Shown: in pieces, positions 8,545-17,976 of the stretch
How positions within the stretch are numbered: position 1 is the first letter of the stretch
Layout: every line of letters starts with the position of its first letter
Assembly: GCA_017541975.1 (NCBI GenBank)
Contig: JAFXYB010000010.1
Span: forward strand, 1-42,681
Length of the DNA stretch: 42,681 bases
Origin: a bacterium
GTDB lineage: Bacteria; Bacillota_I; Bacilli_A; Izemoplasmatales; UBA1188
Reading direction: 5' to 3'
Notes under the pieces: generated by a model
The model's database searches: none
The model's input: only the letters and a program-made list of their open reading frames with translations
What the model was told of the DNA's origin: nothing
Program-made: the position numbers and the translations under genes

Positions 8545-9108
8545 TTATATTGTCATTATATCTTTAACCTTAATATCTAATTGCACATCAATTTCTTTAA
8601 TGTACTTGTCAGTTAGATCTTGAACATCCTTTAAATATGCATCGAGCATATCTTCGCTGATTTCTTTGTCTTTTTCGTTTTGTTTTAGAGCGCCATTGAT
8701 GTCCTGACGAATAGATCTTACTTGAACCTTTGCATCTTCGCTTGATTTTCTTACATCCTTAACGACTTTAATTCTATTTTCTTCAGTCATTGGTGGAAGA
8801 ATAATCCTTATACCGTTGCCATCATTTTGTGGAGTAACACCCATATTTGCAGCAAAAATAGCTTTTTCAATTAGTGGAAGGGTAGATTTGTCATATGGCT
8901 TAATATAAATCTGATTTCCTTCAGGTACACTTATTGATGAAATTTGATTAACAAGTGTATCAACACCATAATATGAAATTGTTAGACCATCAAACATCTT
9001 TGGATTAGCTCTACCAGTTCTTGCATTATTTAAAATATTTTTGAATGATTTGAGAACATTCTCCATTCTCTCTTCGCAATCAAGCATTAAAGTATCAGAA
9101 TCAATCAT
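8545..9108 (-). CDS. frr: Ribosome recycling factor
   Basis: Splits post-termination ribosomes together with EF-G. The 187 aa length is typical. Conserved blocks are visible: LNNARTGRANPKMFDGL (about 27-43), the YYG and VNQISSISVPEGNQIYIKPYDKS hinge region, GNGIRIILPPMTEENRIKVVKDVR, and the helical C-terminus VRSIRQDINGALKQ. The start is 1 nt after the pyrH stop, so the two are translationally coupled. It is the last gene of the translation operon and is followed by a strong terminator. Confidence 0.96.
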   Translation of the reverse strand: MIDSDTLMLDCEERMENVLKSFKNILNNARTGRANPKMFDGLTISYYGVDTLVNQISSISVPEGNQIYIKPYDKSTLPLIEKAIFAANMGVTPQNDGNGIRIILPPMTEENRIKVVKDVRKSSEDAKVQVRSIRQDINGALKQNEKDKEISEDMLDAYLKDVQDLTDKYIKEIDVQLDIKVKDIMTI

Positions 9109-9109
9109 A

Positions 9110-9823
9110 TCATTTCTCCTTTTTAATTAATGTTCCAATTTTGTTTCCTTCAAGAGCGCTTTTTATAGCACCAGGTAAATTGATATCAAAAACAAGAATA
9201 TCAATATTGTGCTCATCTGCGATAGATGCCGCAGTTAAGTCCATTACCTGTAATTTTTCTTTAAGGATATCTCTATGAGTTAGTATATCATACTTTTTAG
9301 CATTTTTATCAATATTTGGGTCTTTATCGTAAACACCGTCGACTCCGTTTTTTGCCATTAAAACAAGATTTGCCTTAATATCAACGGCTCTTAGAAGCGT
9401 AGCTGTGTCAGTTGAAAAGAATGGTTTTCCTGTTCCACCAGCAAAAATACAAACATTATTTTCTTCTAAAATGCTATTTGCTTCACTTGCAGTATATGTA
9501 TCTAAAACTTGTGGCATTTCTAAACAACTTAGTACTTTTGCAGGGCATCCTATCTTCATTAAAGCATTCTTTAAAGCGATTGCATTTAAAATTGTACCAG
9601 TCATACCCATATAATCGCATTCAACTCTTTCAATACCAATCTTTTCGGCATCTCTTCCTCTAAAGAAGTTGCCACCTCCGACAACGATACCAATATTATA
9701 AGTATTTAAATCATGGGCAATTTTTATTTCTTCTGCAAGAGAGTTGATAACAATAGGATCAATTCCTTCGCCTTTTTTGCCACCTAAAGCCTCTCCACTT
9801 AATTTTAAAACTACTCTTTTCAT
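9110..9823 (-). CDS. pyrH: UMP kinase
   Basis: Phosphorylates UMP to UDP for pyrimidine nucleotide supply. The protein begins MKRVVLKLSGEALGG, the normal start of the amino-acid-kinase fold in PyrH. GGGNFFRG and the central DYMGMTGTILNAIALKNAL block follow, then FAGGTGKPFFSTDTATLLRA for nucleotide binding and AKNGVDGVYDKDP. I chose the ATG at 9823 (237 aa) because an AGAGG site precedes it and homologues start there. A frame extending to 9868 would add 15 unconserved residues and would run into the terminator-like hairpin before it. It lies between tsf and frr, as in Bacillus. Confidence 0.95.
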   Translation of the reverse strand: MKRVVLKLSGEALGGKKGEGIDPIVINSLAEEIKIAHDLNTYNIGIVVGGGNFFRGRDAEKIGIERVECDYMGMTGTILNAIALKNALMKIGCPAKVLSCLEMPQVLDTYTASEANSILEENNVCIFAGGTGKPFFSTDTATLLRAVDIKANLVLMAKNGVDGVYDKDPNIDKNAKKYDILTHRDILKEKLQVMDLTAASIADEHNIDILVFDINLPGAIKSALEGNKIGTLIKKEK

Positions 9824-9847
9824 AAAAACCTCTTTAAGTATAGAAAA

Positions 9848-9866
9848 GGAACACGAAAAGTGTTCC
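9848..9866 (-). terminator. Terminator-like hairpin between tsf and pyrH
   Basis: Stem GGAACAC / GTGTTCC with a 5-nt loop, followed by TTTTCTAT on the minus strand. It lies 8 nt after the tsf stop and 25 nt before the pyrH start. It would make the ribosomal-protein genes more abundant in mRNA than pyrH-frr. Confidence 0.7.
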
Positions 9867-9874
9867 ATTTCATA

Positions 9875-10759
9875 TTAGTTATTCATTTGAGAATAAACTT
9901 CATCAACGAAGTTGTTTTGTTTCTTTTCGATACCAGCACCAACAACATTTCTTGAATAAGAAACGAGTTTAGCACCGTTATTCTTTAAATATTGTTCAAC
10001 AGTGATATTTGGGTCCATTAAAAATGCTTGATCCATTAAGCAGATTTCCTTTAAGCCTTTTTGGATACGACCTTCAATCATTCTTGCGATGATTTCAGCT
10101 GGTTTATTAGGGTTTTCTTCTTTAGCTTCTTTAGTTAAGATTTCTCTTTCGTTAGCTAAATATTCAGGATCAACACTGTTTCTATCTAAATAACGTGGAT
10201 CATTTGCACAAACATGCATTGCAACTTTCTTAGCGAGGTCACTATCAGCACCTTCTACTACTGTTACAACGGCAATCTTACCACCATTGTGTTTATAAAC
10301 ACCAAATTCTTGATTATCAGCTTTAGTAATAACTTGAACGTTTCTTAAAGTGATATTTTCACCAATAACTGCAATGAAACCGAGAAGCATTTCTTTTACA
10401 GTTTCACCTTTTTCGTTTTTAGCTTCCATAGCGCAATCAGTGGGCTTAGCACCAGATGCTACTAAAACTTTACCAAGTTCATTTACGAAATTGTTGAATT
10501 TTTCATTTTTAGCAACGAAATCAGTTTCACAGTTTACTTCGTAAACTAATGCGTCATTGCCATTAACTAATACATTGAATACGCCTTCTGCAGAAATTCT
10601 TGATGCTTTCTTAACAGCTTTAGCGATACCTTTTTCTCTTAACCACTTTGCAGCAGCTTCGATGTCTGAATTATTTTCTTCAAGAGCTTTCTTGCAGTCC
10701 ATAATTCCGGCGCCAGTTCTTTCTCTTAAATCTTTTAATAACTTAGTATCAATATTCAT
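9875..10759 (-). CDS. tsf: Elongation factor Ts
   Basis: Nucleotide-exchange factor for EF-Tu. The 294 aa protein has the N-terminal UBA-like domain with LRERTGAGIMDCKKALEEN (12-30). The core follows with YEVNCETDFVAKNEKF (the TDF motif that contacts EF-Tu), then the MHVCANDPRYL and GRIQKGLKEICLMDQAFLM regions. The Shine-Dalgarno GGAGG lies 8 nt before the ATG. It follows rpsB as in most bacteria. The gap between the rpsB stop and tsf is filled by an rpsB-frame extension (10776-11009). Confidence 0.96.
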   Translation of the reverse strand: MNIDTKLLKDLRERTGAGIMDCKKALEENNSDIEAAAKWLREKGIAKAVKKASRISAEGVFNVLVNGNDALVYEVNCETDFVAKNEKFNNFVNELGKVLVASGAKPTDCAMEAKNEKGETVKEMLLGFIAVIGENITLRNVQVITKADNQEFGVYKHNGGKIAVVTVVEGADSDLAKKVAMHVCANDPRYLDRNSVDPEYLANEREILTKEAKEENPNKPAEIIARMIEGRIQKGLKEICLMDQAFLMDPNITVEQYLKNNGAKLVSYSRNVVGAGIEKKQNNFVDEVYSQMNN

Positions 10760-10775
10760 AAAAGTTCCTCCAAAA

Positions 10776-11009
10776 TTATTTTCTTAAAGCTTCTACTAAT
10801 TCAGCTTTCTTCATTGTTGAAAAGCCTGAGATACCTTTTTCTTTGCAGAGTTCTCTTAATTCAGCAACTGTCATTTTTTCATAATCAACAGTTTCAGCTT
10901 CTTCAGTTACTTCTTCTTGAGTTTCTTCTTGAGCCTTTACTTCTTCTTGAGTCTTTACTTCTTCTTGAGCTGGTTTAGAATTTCTAACCTTTTTGTCTTT
11001 TTTAGCTTC
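10776..11009 (-). pseudogene. In-frame C-terminal tail of rpsB beyond a TAA codon (Rho_N/SAP-like end)
   Basis: Directly after the rpsB TAA (11012-11010) the same reading frame stays open for 77 codons and ends in a second TAA only 7 nt before the tsf Shine-Dalgarno site. The tail begins EAKKDKKVRNSKPAQ and continues with acidic repeats (QEEVKTQEEVKAQEETQEEV). It ends in a helical module, MTVAELRELCKEKGISG followed by MKKAELVEALRK, which resembles a Rho N-terminal or SAP/HeH domain. The acidic EETQEEV motif occurs on both sides of the stop, so this looks like one protein split by a single base change (for example AAA or GAA to TAA). Alternatives are a sequencing error, natural readthrough, or an independently translated 32-aa product from the internal ATG, although no Shine-Dalgarno precedes that ATG. 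Confidence 0.75.
10931..10966 (-). repeat. Two tandem 18-nt repeats in the rpsB tail
   Basis: Two copies differing by one base, each encoding a QEEVK(T/A) unit of the acidic linker. Related QEEV units lie on both sides. Confidence 0.8.
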
Positions 11010-11768
11010 TTAAGGAACATTAACCATTTCAGTGATAACTTGGTTAACTTCTTCTTGAGTTTCTTCTACTTGTTCATTTTCAACAACGCCACCAGCGCCT
11101 TCAATTAATGCATCAGCCATCTTAGCGATGATGAGCTTTAATGAACGGATAGCATCATCGTTTGCAGGGATAACGTAATCAACGTCGTCTGGATCACAGT
11201 TTGTATCAACGATTCCAAATACTGGGATATGTAATCTCTTTGCTTCGAGAATAGCTGTTCTTTCTTCTCTTGGATCTACGATGAAAATAGCTTGTGGTTG
11301 ATCTTGCATTTCAAGAATACCGCCTAAGAACTTTTCAAGTCTTGCCATTTTCTTCTTGATGTCATTAACTTCTTTCTTACCAAGTTGATCGAAAATACCA
11401 TCAGCTTCCATCTTCTTGTAATCTTGGTATTTCTTAATTGATTTCTTGATTGTCTTGAAGTTTGTGAGAGTTCCGCCGAGCCATCTTACATTAACGTAAA
11501 AATGTCCACAACGAAGAGCTTCTTCTTTAATAACTTCTTGAGCTTGTTTCTTTGTTCCTACGAAAAGAACCTTTCCACCATCTTTACCGATTTCTTTGAA
11601 TACTGCATAAGCTTGATCGATGCAATCACTTGTCTTTTGTAAATCGATAATATGAGTTCCTGCTCTTTCTGTGAAGATGTATGGAGCCATCTTAGGGTTC
11701 CATCTGTTGGTCTGATGACCAAATTGTACGCCGGCTTCTAATAAAGCCTTCATTGAAATAACTGCCAT
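11010..11768 (-). CDS. rpsB: Small ribosomal subunit protein S2 (possibly truncated at the C-terminus)
   Basis: 30S protein needed for S1/mRNA binding on the ribosome. The 252 aa protein shows the S2 signatures: [19 protein letters not shown] (9-27), then the [47 protein letters not shown] and [14 protein letters not shown] blocks. The globular domain is complete by about residue 225. The last 25 residues are an acidic tail that stops at TAA, yet the frame continues for 77 further codons (see the 10776-11009 entry). An unextended S2 of this length would be functional in most bacteria. It is first in the rpsB-tsf-pyrH-frr operon, behind a structured leader. Confidence 0.95.
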   Translation of the reverse strand: MAVISMKALLEAGVQFGHQTNRWNPKMAPYIFTERAGTHIIDLQKTSDCIDQAYAVFKEIGKDGGKVLFVGTKKQAQEVIKEEALRCGHFYVNVRWLGGTLTNFKTIKKSIKKYQDYKKMEADGIFDQLGKKEVNDIKKKMARLEKFLGGILEMQDQPQAIFIVDPREERTAILEAKRLHIPVFGIVDTNCDPDDVDYVIPANDDAIRSLKLIIAKMADALIEGAGGVVENEQVEETQEEVNQVITEMVNVP

Positions 11769-11801
11769 TTTTTGTTTTTTCTCCTTATTTTCTGATTTTT
11801 T

Positions 11802-11878
11802 GCCTCCACTGCCTCAACGCTTCCAGGCACCCAATTGTGGGCTCGAGCCTTCTACTCAGCAGTGTGTGTATTTTTGGC
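11802..11878 (-). promoter_or_regulatory. Structured rpsB 5' leader (candidate autoregulatory element)
   Basis: The minus-strand leader folds into nested stems: GCC/GGC (11878-11876 with 11804-11802), CACTGC/GCAGTG (11864-11859 with 11812-11807), AGGC/GCCT (11850-11847 with 11828-11825) and an apical CCCA/TGGG with a 4-nt loop (11841-11838 with 11833-11830). This GC-rich island stands out from the AT-rich surroundings and ends about 25 nt before the rpsB Shine-Dalgarno site. I do not recognise a named family. Ribosomal-protein leaders that bind their own product are the closest precedent. Confidence 0.6.
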
Positions 11879-11885
11879 CTTTGTT

Positions 11886-11914
11886 ATTTTAACAAATATT
11901 ATATGAAAATACAA
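11886..11914 (-). promoter_or_regulatory. Promoter of the rpsB operon
   Basis: Minus strand TTGTAT (11914-11909), 17-nt spacer, TAAAAT (11891-11886). The predicted start lies just before the structured leader. Confidence 0.65.
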
Positions 11915-11951
11915 GTATTTTCTTTTTGAGGTTATTTTTTATTTATTGTAT

Positions 11952-12398
11952 TCACAATATTTCTTTTAATTTTTGTAGCTCTTCTTCATATTTCTTAGGT
12001 TCTTTTAAGATTATGATTTTGCTATCTTTATACTTCTTAGAAATAGTTGAAATTGCTTTTTTGGCTTCTCCACTTCCACTATAAAGAATAAAAGATACTT
12101 TCTTGTTAGTTAAATCGAGTTTTGAAAGAACGGTATTGATTGGTGAAGATAATTTTCCATTCCAAATTGGTGAACCAATAATGACTTCATCGTATCCAGT
12201 TATATCGTTATCAAAATCTTTGAGTTTACTTTTGATATTCATACCAGCCAAAAATCCACCAGTTAAAATCCTAAAAAAGAAGCTTTTTGGTAATTTCTTT
12301 TTCATGATAACTTTTCTTTTTTGCACATCTTCTGGGAGTGAATTTGCGATCAAATCTCCATTTCCTGTTTCACTAAAGTAAATAAATATTTTGCTCAT
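11952..12398 (-). CDS. Flavodoxin-like FMN protein
   Basis: A 148 aa flavodoxin-fold protein, probably a small redox carrier or FMN-dependent reductase. The N-terminus IFIYFSETGNGDLIA (4-18) matches the FMN-phosphate loop (S/T-x-T-G-N). The GYDEVIIGSPIWNGKLSSPI block corresponds to the loop that stacks on the flavin, with Trp in the usual place. VSFILYSGSGEAKK is the third FMN loop. It uses a TGA stop. No partner enzyme is adjacent. It sits alone between the rpsB operon and the ABC transporter and may depend on readthrough from the ABC terminator. The exact electron partners cannot be told from sequence. Confidence 0.8.
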   Translation of the reverse strand: MSKIFIYFSETGNGDLIANSLPEDVQKRKVIMKKKLPKSFFFRILTGGFLAGMNIKSKLKDFDNDITGYDEVIIGSPIWNGKLSSPINTVLSKLDLTNKKVSFILYSGSGEAKKAISTISKKYKDSKIIILKEPKKYEEELQKLKEIL

Positions 12399-12434
12399 AA
12401 TTATACCTCTTTTTTATTATATAACAAAAATAAA

Positions 12435-12454
12435 AGAATTCATTAATGAATTCT
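12435..12454 (-). terminator. Intrinsic terminator of the amino-acid ABC operon
   Basis: A 9-bp stem AGAATTCAT / ATGAATTCT with a 2-nt centre and a TTTATTTTTG tail on the minus strand, just after the ATPase gene. Confidence 0.75.
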
Positions 12455-12458
12455 CCTA

Positions 12459-13364
12459 TTATATTACTTTCGATAAGAAATCTTTTAATCTTTCGTTTTT
12501 AGGGTTATCAAATACTTCGCTTGGAGTTCCTAATTCTTTTATTATTCCTTCATCTATGTAGACAACCTTTGAAGCAACCTTTCTTGCAAATGCCATCTCA
12601 TGAGTTACTATAATCATTGTAAGACCAGATTGTGTTAGTTCTTCCATTAAGGATAGAACTTCACCAACCATTTCAGGATCAAGCGCAGATGTTGGCTCAT
12701 CAAAAAGCATAACATCTGGACTCATACATAGACTTCTAATAATTGCGATACGCTGTTGTTGGCCACCTGAAAGTTTAGATGGATACTCATCCTTTTTATC
12801 TAATAGTCCAATCCTCTTTAGTAGCTCTAATGCCTTTTTAGTTGCATCTTCTTTATTCATTAATTTTAATTCAACTGGCGCTAAAACTAAGTTTTCTAAG
12901 ACCGTTAGATTATTAAATAGATTGAAATGTTGAAATACCATCCCGATTTTACTTCTTGCGATAGTGATATTTAGATAATTATCGTTTATGTATTTTTTAA
13001 TAGAATTCTTATATTCTTTTCCTTCTTTAATCGGTTTTAATAAATGGTTTTCTTTTATGTTGTCTAGTATTTCTTTTTCATCTATGCCTTTTGATGATAA
13101 TTTGCTATATGTCTTAGATTTTTTGATAATTTCATCGTGTTCATATGGATCAATCTCACTTATTAATTTATCATTAAAATATATTTCTCCATATGTTGGT
13201 TCTTCTAATCTATTGATGCATCTAAGGAGTGTAGATTTTCCTGATCCAGATGCCCCAATTATTACAATCTTCTCTCCTTTTTTTATTGAGAGATTTACAC
13301 CCTTTAAAACTTCGTTCTGTTTAAAATATTTATGTACATTCTTAATATCAATTATGTTTGTCAC
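12459..13364 (-). CDS. Polar amino acid ABC transporter, ATP-binding protein (GlnQ-like) with insertion
   Basis: ATPase of the importer encoded with the two genes upstream. Walker A GASGSGKS, Q-loop GMVFQHFNLF, signature LSGGQQQR, Walker B VMLFDEPTSALD and the switch His in VTHEM are all present. A lysine-rich stretch of about 50 residues is inserted between GEIYFNDKLI and the Q-loop, where GlnQ proteins have about ten residues. The C-terminus is normal. I prefer the GTG at 13364 because AGGAG lies 10 nt upstream. A frame from ATG 13385 places that Shine-Dalgarno site inside the coding sequence. The start overlaps the permease end by 17 nt. Confidence 0.92.
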   Translation of the reverse strand: MTNIIDIKNVHKYFKQNEVLKGVNLSIKKGEKIVIIGASGSGKSTLLRCINRLEEPTYGEIYFNDKLISEIDPYEHDEIIKKSKTYSKLSSKGIDEKEILDNIKENHLLKPIKEGKEYKNSIKKYINDNYLNITIARSKIGMVFQHFNLFNNLTVLENLVLAPVELKLMNKEDATKKALELLKRIGLLDKKDEYPSKLSGGQQQRIAIIRSLCMSPDVMLFDEPTSALDPEMVGEVLSLMEELTQSGLTMIIVTHEMAFARKVASKVVYIDEGIIKELGTPSEVFDNPKNERLKDFLSKVI

Positions 13365-14052
13365 TCTTATGTAGCTCCTTTTCAAATATTTTAATTAGAA
13401 ATGTAAATAAATACACAACGATTAAATAAAATAGTGCAGCAATAATTGATGGAGTAAAGAAATCTGATATTGCATAGGAAATTGTGGATGATGCTTGATT
13501 TAAATCAAATGTGAGAGTACCGACTGTACTACCAACCATCGATATAATAGCTGTTTCTTTAAGTAGAGCTATTACTTCATTACCAATTGCAGGAATTACA
13601 TTTTTTATTGCTTGTGGTAGGATTATCTTTTTCATCGTTTTAATCTCTGATAAACCGAGGCTTATTCCGGCCTCCATCTGTCCACCATCAACACTCATTA
13701 TACCAGCACGAATACTTTCAGAGACATATGCGCCACTATTAACTCCAAAACAAAGAATTACAGCATATACTTTAAATCCTGGGATTGCAAAGAGCGCAAA
13801 CACAAAGATAAATAGTTGAAGGGCTACTGGTGTACCTCTAAAGACAGTCGTATAAATATTACATATTGCATTGGGTATTGCAAGAGCTTTGTCTGCTCTT
13901 GCAAATACCTTGATAATGGCCACCAAAAATCCGAGTACAAGACCAATTGTGACAGCAATAAAAGTGATTCCTAGTGTATTTAGGAAACCCTCAAATATGT
14001 AGTTTCTATACTCTTCTGTCGTAATTATCTCGATAAGATTTTGGAAAAACAT
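13348..14052 (-). CDS. Polar amino acid ABC transporter permease
   Basis: A 234 aa membrane subunit of the HisM/GlnP type. It starts with a short cytoplasmic segment and has about five membrane spans. The TLGITFIAVTIGLVLG opening and the FRGTPVALQLFIF segment are typical of this family. The EAGISLGLSEIKTMKKIILPQAIKNVIPAI stretch is the EAA loop that docks the ATPase. It ends in TGA. It follows the binding protein by 3 nt and overlaps the ATPase gene. Only one permease gene is present, so the transporter is probably a homodimer in the membrane. Confidence 0.93.
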   Translation of the reverse strand: MFFQNLIEIITTEEYRNYIFEGFLNTLGITFIAVTIGLVLGFLVAIIKVFARADKALAIPNAICNIYTTVFRGTPVALQLFIFVFALFAIPGFKVYAVILCFGVNSGAYVSESIRAGIMSVDGGQMEAGISLGLSEIKTMKKIILPQAIKNVIPAIGNEVIALLKETAIISMVGSTVGTLTFDLNQASSTISYAISDFFTPSIIAALFYLIVVYLFTFLIKIFEKELHKSDKHN

Positions 14053-14055
14053 AAA

Positions 14056-14883
14056 CTATTCTATTCCTAAATGTTTGTTTACGAGTTTTTGAACTCCATT
14101 AACGCCATTTGTATCTTCTTTTAGGAGTTCAGTTAATACTTCGTTGATAGCGTTTAATATTTCAGTTTGGCCCTTTGTTACACAAATAGCATATTCATCG
14201 AATGCAAGTTCATCATCTTCTCCTTCTCCACCTTCATAATAAAGTGGTAAACATGCAAGATTAGATTTGCCTTTAACAAGTTCTTTTGCTGGAAGTTCAT
14301 CAATGATTACATAATCGATATTTAATCCAATATCATTAATCGCAACTGATAATTTATCGTAATCTGTTTTCTTAACACCTTCAAGAGAACCGCCTTCACC
14401 AAGTTCATCACCAAGGAAGAGATCAGCGGTAGTTCCACCTTGAACACCAATACCCTTAGTAGTTGTTAGGCTTGACCAATATACGCCTGTGTTACCATCT
14501 GTCATAGTTTTTGAGTTAATTCCAGTAGTTGTATTATAAATTACATAAAGATTTGCTTGATAATATACTTTTGAAAAATCTACTTTTTGTTTTCTTGCTT
14601 CAGTAACTGAAAGACCGGCAGCACCAACATTAGTGAGTTTTCCCTCAGACACAGTATCAACTATTACATCAAAAGATACATTTTCAAAAACAATCTTCTT
14701 GTTTAGTTTCTCTCCTACCTTATTCATGATATCAACATCGACACCAACGATTTCACCTTGACTAACATACTCGAAAGGAGCAAAACCACTCTCAGTATAA
14801 ACAACGAGAGTTTCTTTTTTACCACAAGCAAATAAACATACTGTGGCAAGTAAAATAATGATTAAACTGATAATTTTTTTCAT
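14056..14883 (-). CDS. Amino acid ABC transporter substrate-binding lipoprotein (family 3)
   Basis: A 275 aa extracellular binding protein. The N-terminal signal MKKIISLIIILLATVCLFAC is a lipoprotein signal peptide with Cys20 as the lipidated residue. The mature part has the family-3 pattern: YTESGFAPFEYV (substrate entry), GVDVDIMNKVGEKL, NVSFDVIVDTVSEGK, then GIGVQGGTTADLF and a DYVIIDELPA segment. The ligand is an amino acid; which one is not certain. An Arg or other polar residue is likely given the family and the T-box upstream. A strong Shine-Dalgarno (GGAGAGGAGG) precedes the ATG. Confidence 0.92.
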   Translation of the reverse strand: MKKIISLIIILLATVCLFACGKKETLVVYTESGFAPFEYVSQGEIVGVDVDIMNKVGEKLNKKIVFENVSFDVIVDTVSEGKLTNVGAAGLSVTEARKQKVDFSKVYYQANLYVIYNTTTGINSKTMTDGNTGVYWSSLTTTKGIGVQGGTTADLFLGDELGEGGSLEGVKKTDYDKLSVAINDIGLNIDYVIIDELPAKELVKGKSNLACLPLYYEGGEGEDDELAFDEYAICVTKGQTEILNAINEVLTELLKEDTNGVNGVQKLVNKHLGIE

Positions 14884-14910
14884 ATTTTTCCTCCTCTCCT
14901 AAGGGTTAAG

Positions 14911-15175
14911 AATAAAATAAAAACGCCCCTAGGTAATCCAAAAATTACCTGAGGGCGTAAGTTAGCGCGATACCACCTCAGTTCGTTACCACCTCACGGA
15001 TAGTAACCTTACCAAGTCAAACGACTTGAACTCCTTTATCGGGGAGATCCGTCTGTCCCTATGTATTCAGGAAGCCACTCCAAGACGCGTTCATATATGT
15101 TTTGTTTATTGTCTTTCACCAATCACAACTCGCTAAAAACTCTACCATATATTACTATTTCTTTTCAACGTGTTG
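14911..15175 (-). promoter_or_regulatory. T-box riboswitch controlling the amino acid ABC operon
   Basis: The minus-strand leader carries the T-box hallmarks in order: AGTA and AGAG near the Stem I base, the GGTGAAAG loop motif (about 15121-15114), GAACGCGTCTTGGAGTGG at the specifier/Stem I exit, Stem III (GTTAC/GTAAC), the T-box GAGGTGGTATCGCG (about 14979-14966), and a terminator. Uncharged tRNA pairing with TGGT would favour antitermination. The specifier is probably CGC (Arg), followed by a purine, but GCG cannot be excluded by eye. Confidence 0.9.
14923..14958 (-). terminator. T-box terminator hairpin
   Basis: Arms of 15 nt (14958-14944 and 14937-14923 on the minus strand) pair at 13 positions around a 6-nt loop and are followed by TTTTATTTTATT. 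It is mutually exclusive with the antiterminator formed by the T-box. Confidence 0.88.
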
Positions 15176-15179
15176 CAAC

Positions 15180-15208
15180 ATTTTATAATTAATATTTTTT
15201 AATGTCAA
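15180..15208 (-). promoter_or_regulatory. Promoter of T-box leader / ABC operon
   Basis: Minus strand consensus TTGACA (15208-15203), 17-nt spacer, TAAAAT (15185-15180). The start lies in the palindrome TGTTGCAACA. The 60 nt between here and atpC hold no clear terminator for the atp operon. Confidence 0.8.
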
Positions 15209-15270
15209 CACATTTTTTGAAAATAATTAATGTAAACGATTTCATATAATCTTGGGCAAACATCCATATT

Positions 15271-15666
15271 TTATAGATGACCGGCACCAGTTTTCTTAAT
15301 TTGTTTTTTAAGTTCGTTTTCAGCAAGTGCTAGTTCAACGTTTCTTTCTTTGTTTTGTTCTTTTCTAATTCTATTTGATTCTATTAAAGCATTGATAGCT
15401 TCTTCTTTAGAATTACCTTTAGCTAATGTTTCAGAAACTATGGATGCTGTGTTGTTTTCAAACTTGAACACGGCACCTTCTACTGCTAAATATAATTCTT
15501 TTTCATTTTCTTTTACCATTATATATCCTCTTGAAATTGTGGAGATAACAGGAATATGGTTCTCTAAAACACCAAAAGAACCAGTGCTTTGGTCCATAAT
15601 CACAAGAGAATTTGATTCTCCTTCATATTCAATTCCTTTTGGAGTATATAATGTGATCTTTATCAT
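15271..15666 (-). CDS. atpC: ATP synthase F1 subunit epsilon
   Basis: Central-stalk subunit that couples rotation and restrains ATP hydrolysis. The 131 aa protein has the N-terminal beta-sandwich (PKGIEYEGES, SLVIMDQSTGSFGVLENHIPVI, then AVEGAVFKFENNTASIVSE) and a C-terminal helical hairpin (about 88-125). It is the last gene of the atp operon and begins 2 nt after atpD. No convincing intrinsic terminator follows. Confidence 0.93.
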   Translation of the reverse strand: MIKITLYTPKGIEYEGESNSLVIMDQSTGSFGVLENHIPVISTISRGYIMVKENEKELYLAVEGAVFKFENNTASIVSETLAKGNSKEEAINALIESNRIRKEQNKERNVELALAENELKKQIKKTGAGHL

Positions 15667-15668
15667 AT

Positions 15669-17964
<2,296 letters not shown>

Positions 17965-17976
17965 AATATTAGCCTC

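Noticed and set aside
10761-11009. Separate small gene between rpsB and tsf
   Set aside because: The only in-frame internal ATG with coding-like sequence (the 32-aa MTVAEL product) has no Shine-Dalgarno, while the whole segment is in frame with rpsB; an interrupted rpsB tail explains it better.
11944-11959. TATTGT/ACAATA hairpin at the flavodoxin end as terminator
   Set aside because: Only 6 weak base pairs and no T run directly after it; not strong enough to call.
14960-15005. Tandem T-box (two GAGGTGGTA copies)
   Set aside because: The first copy is in the loop of Stem III (GTTAC/GTAAC) and only the second has the ATCGCG continuation and a terminator, so there is one T-box.
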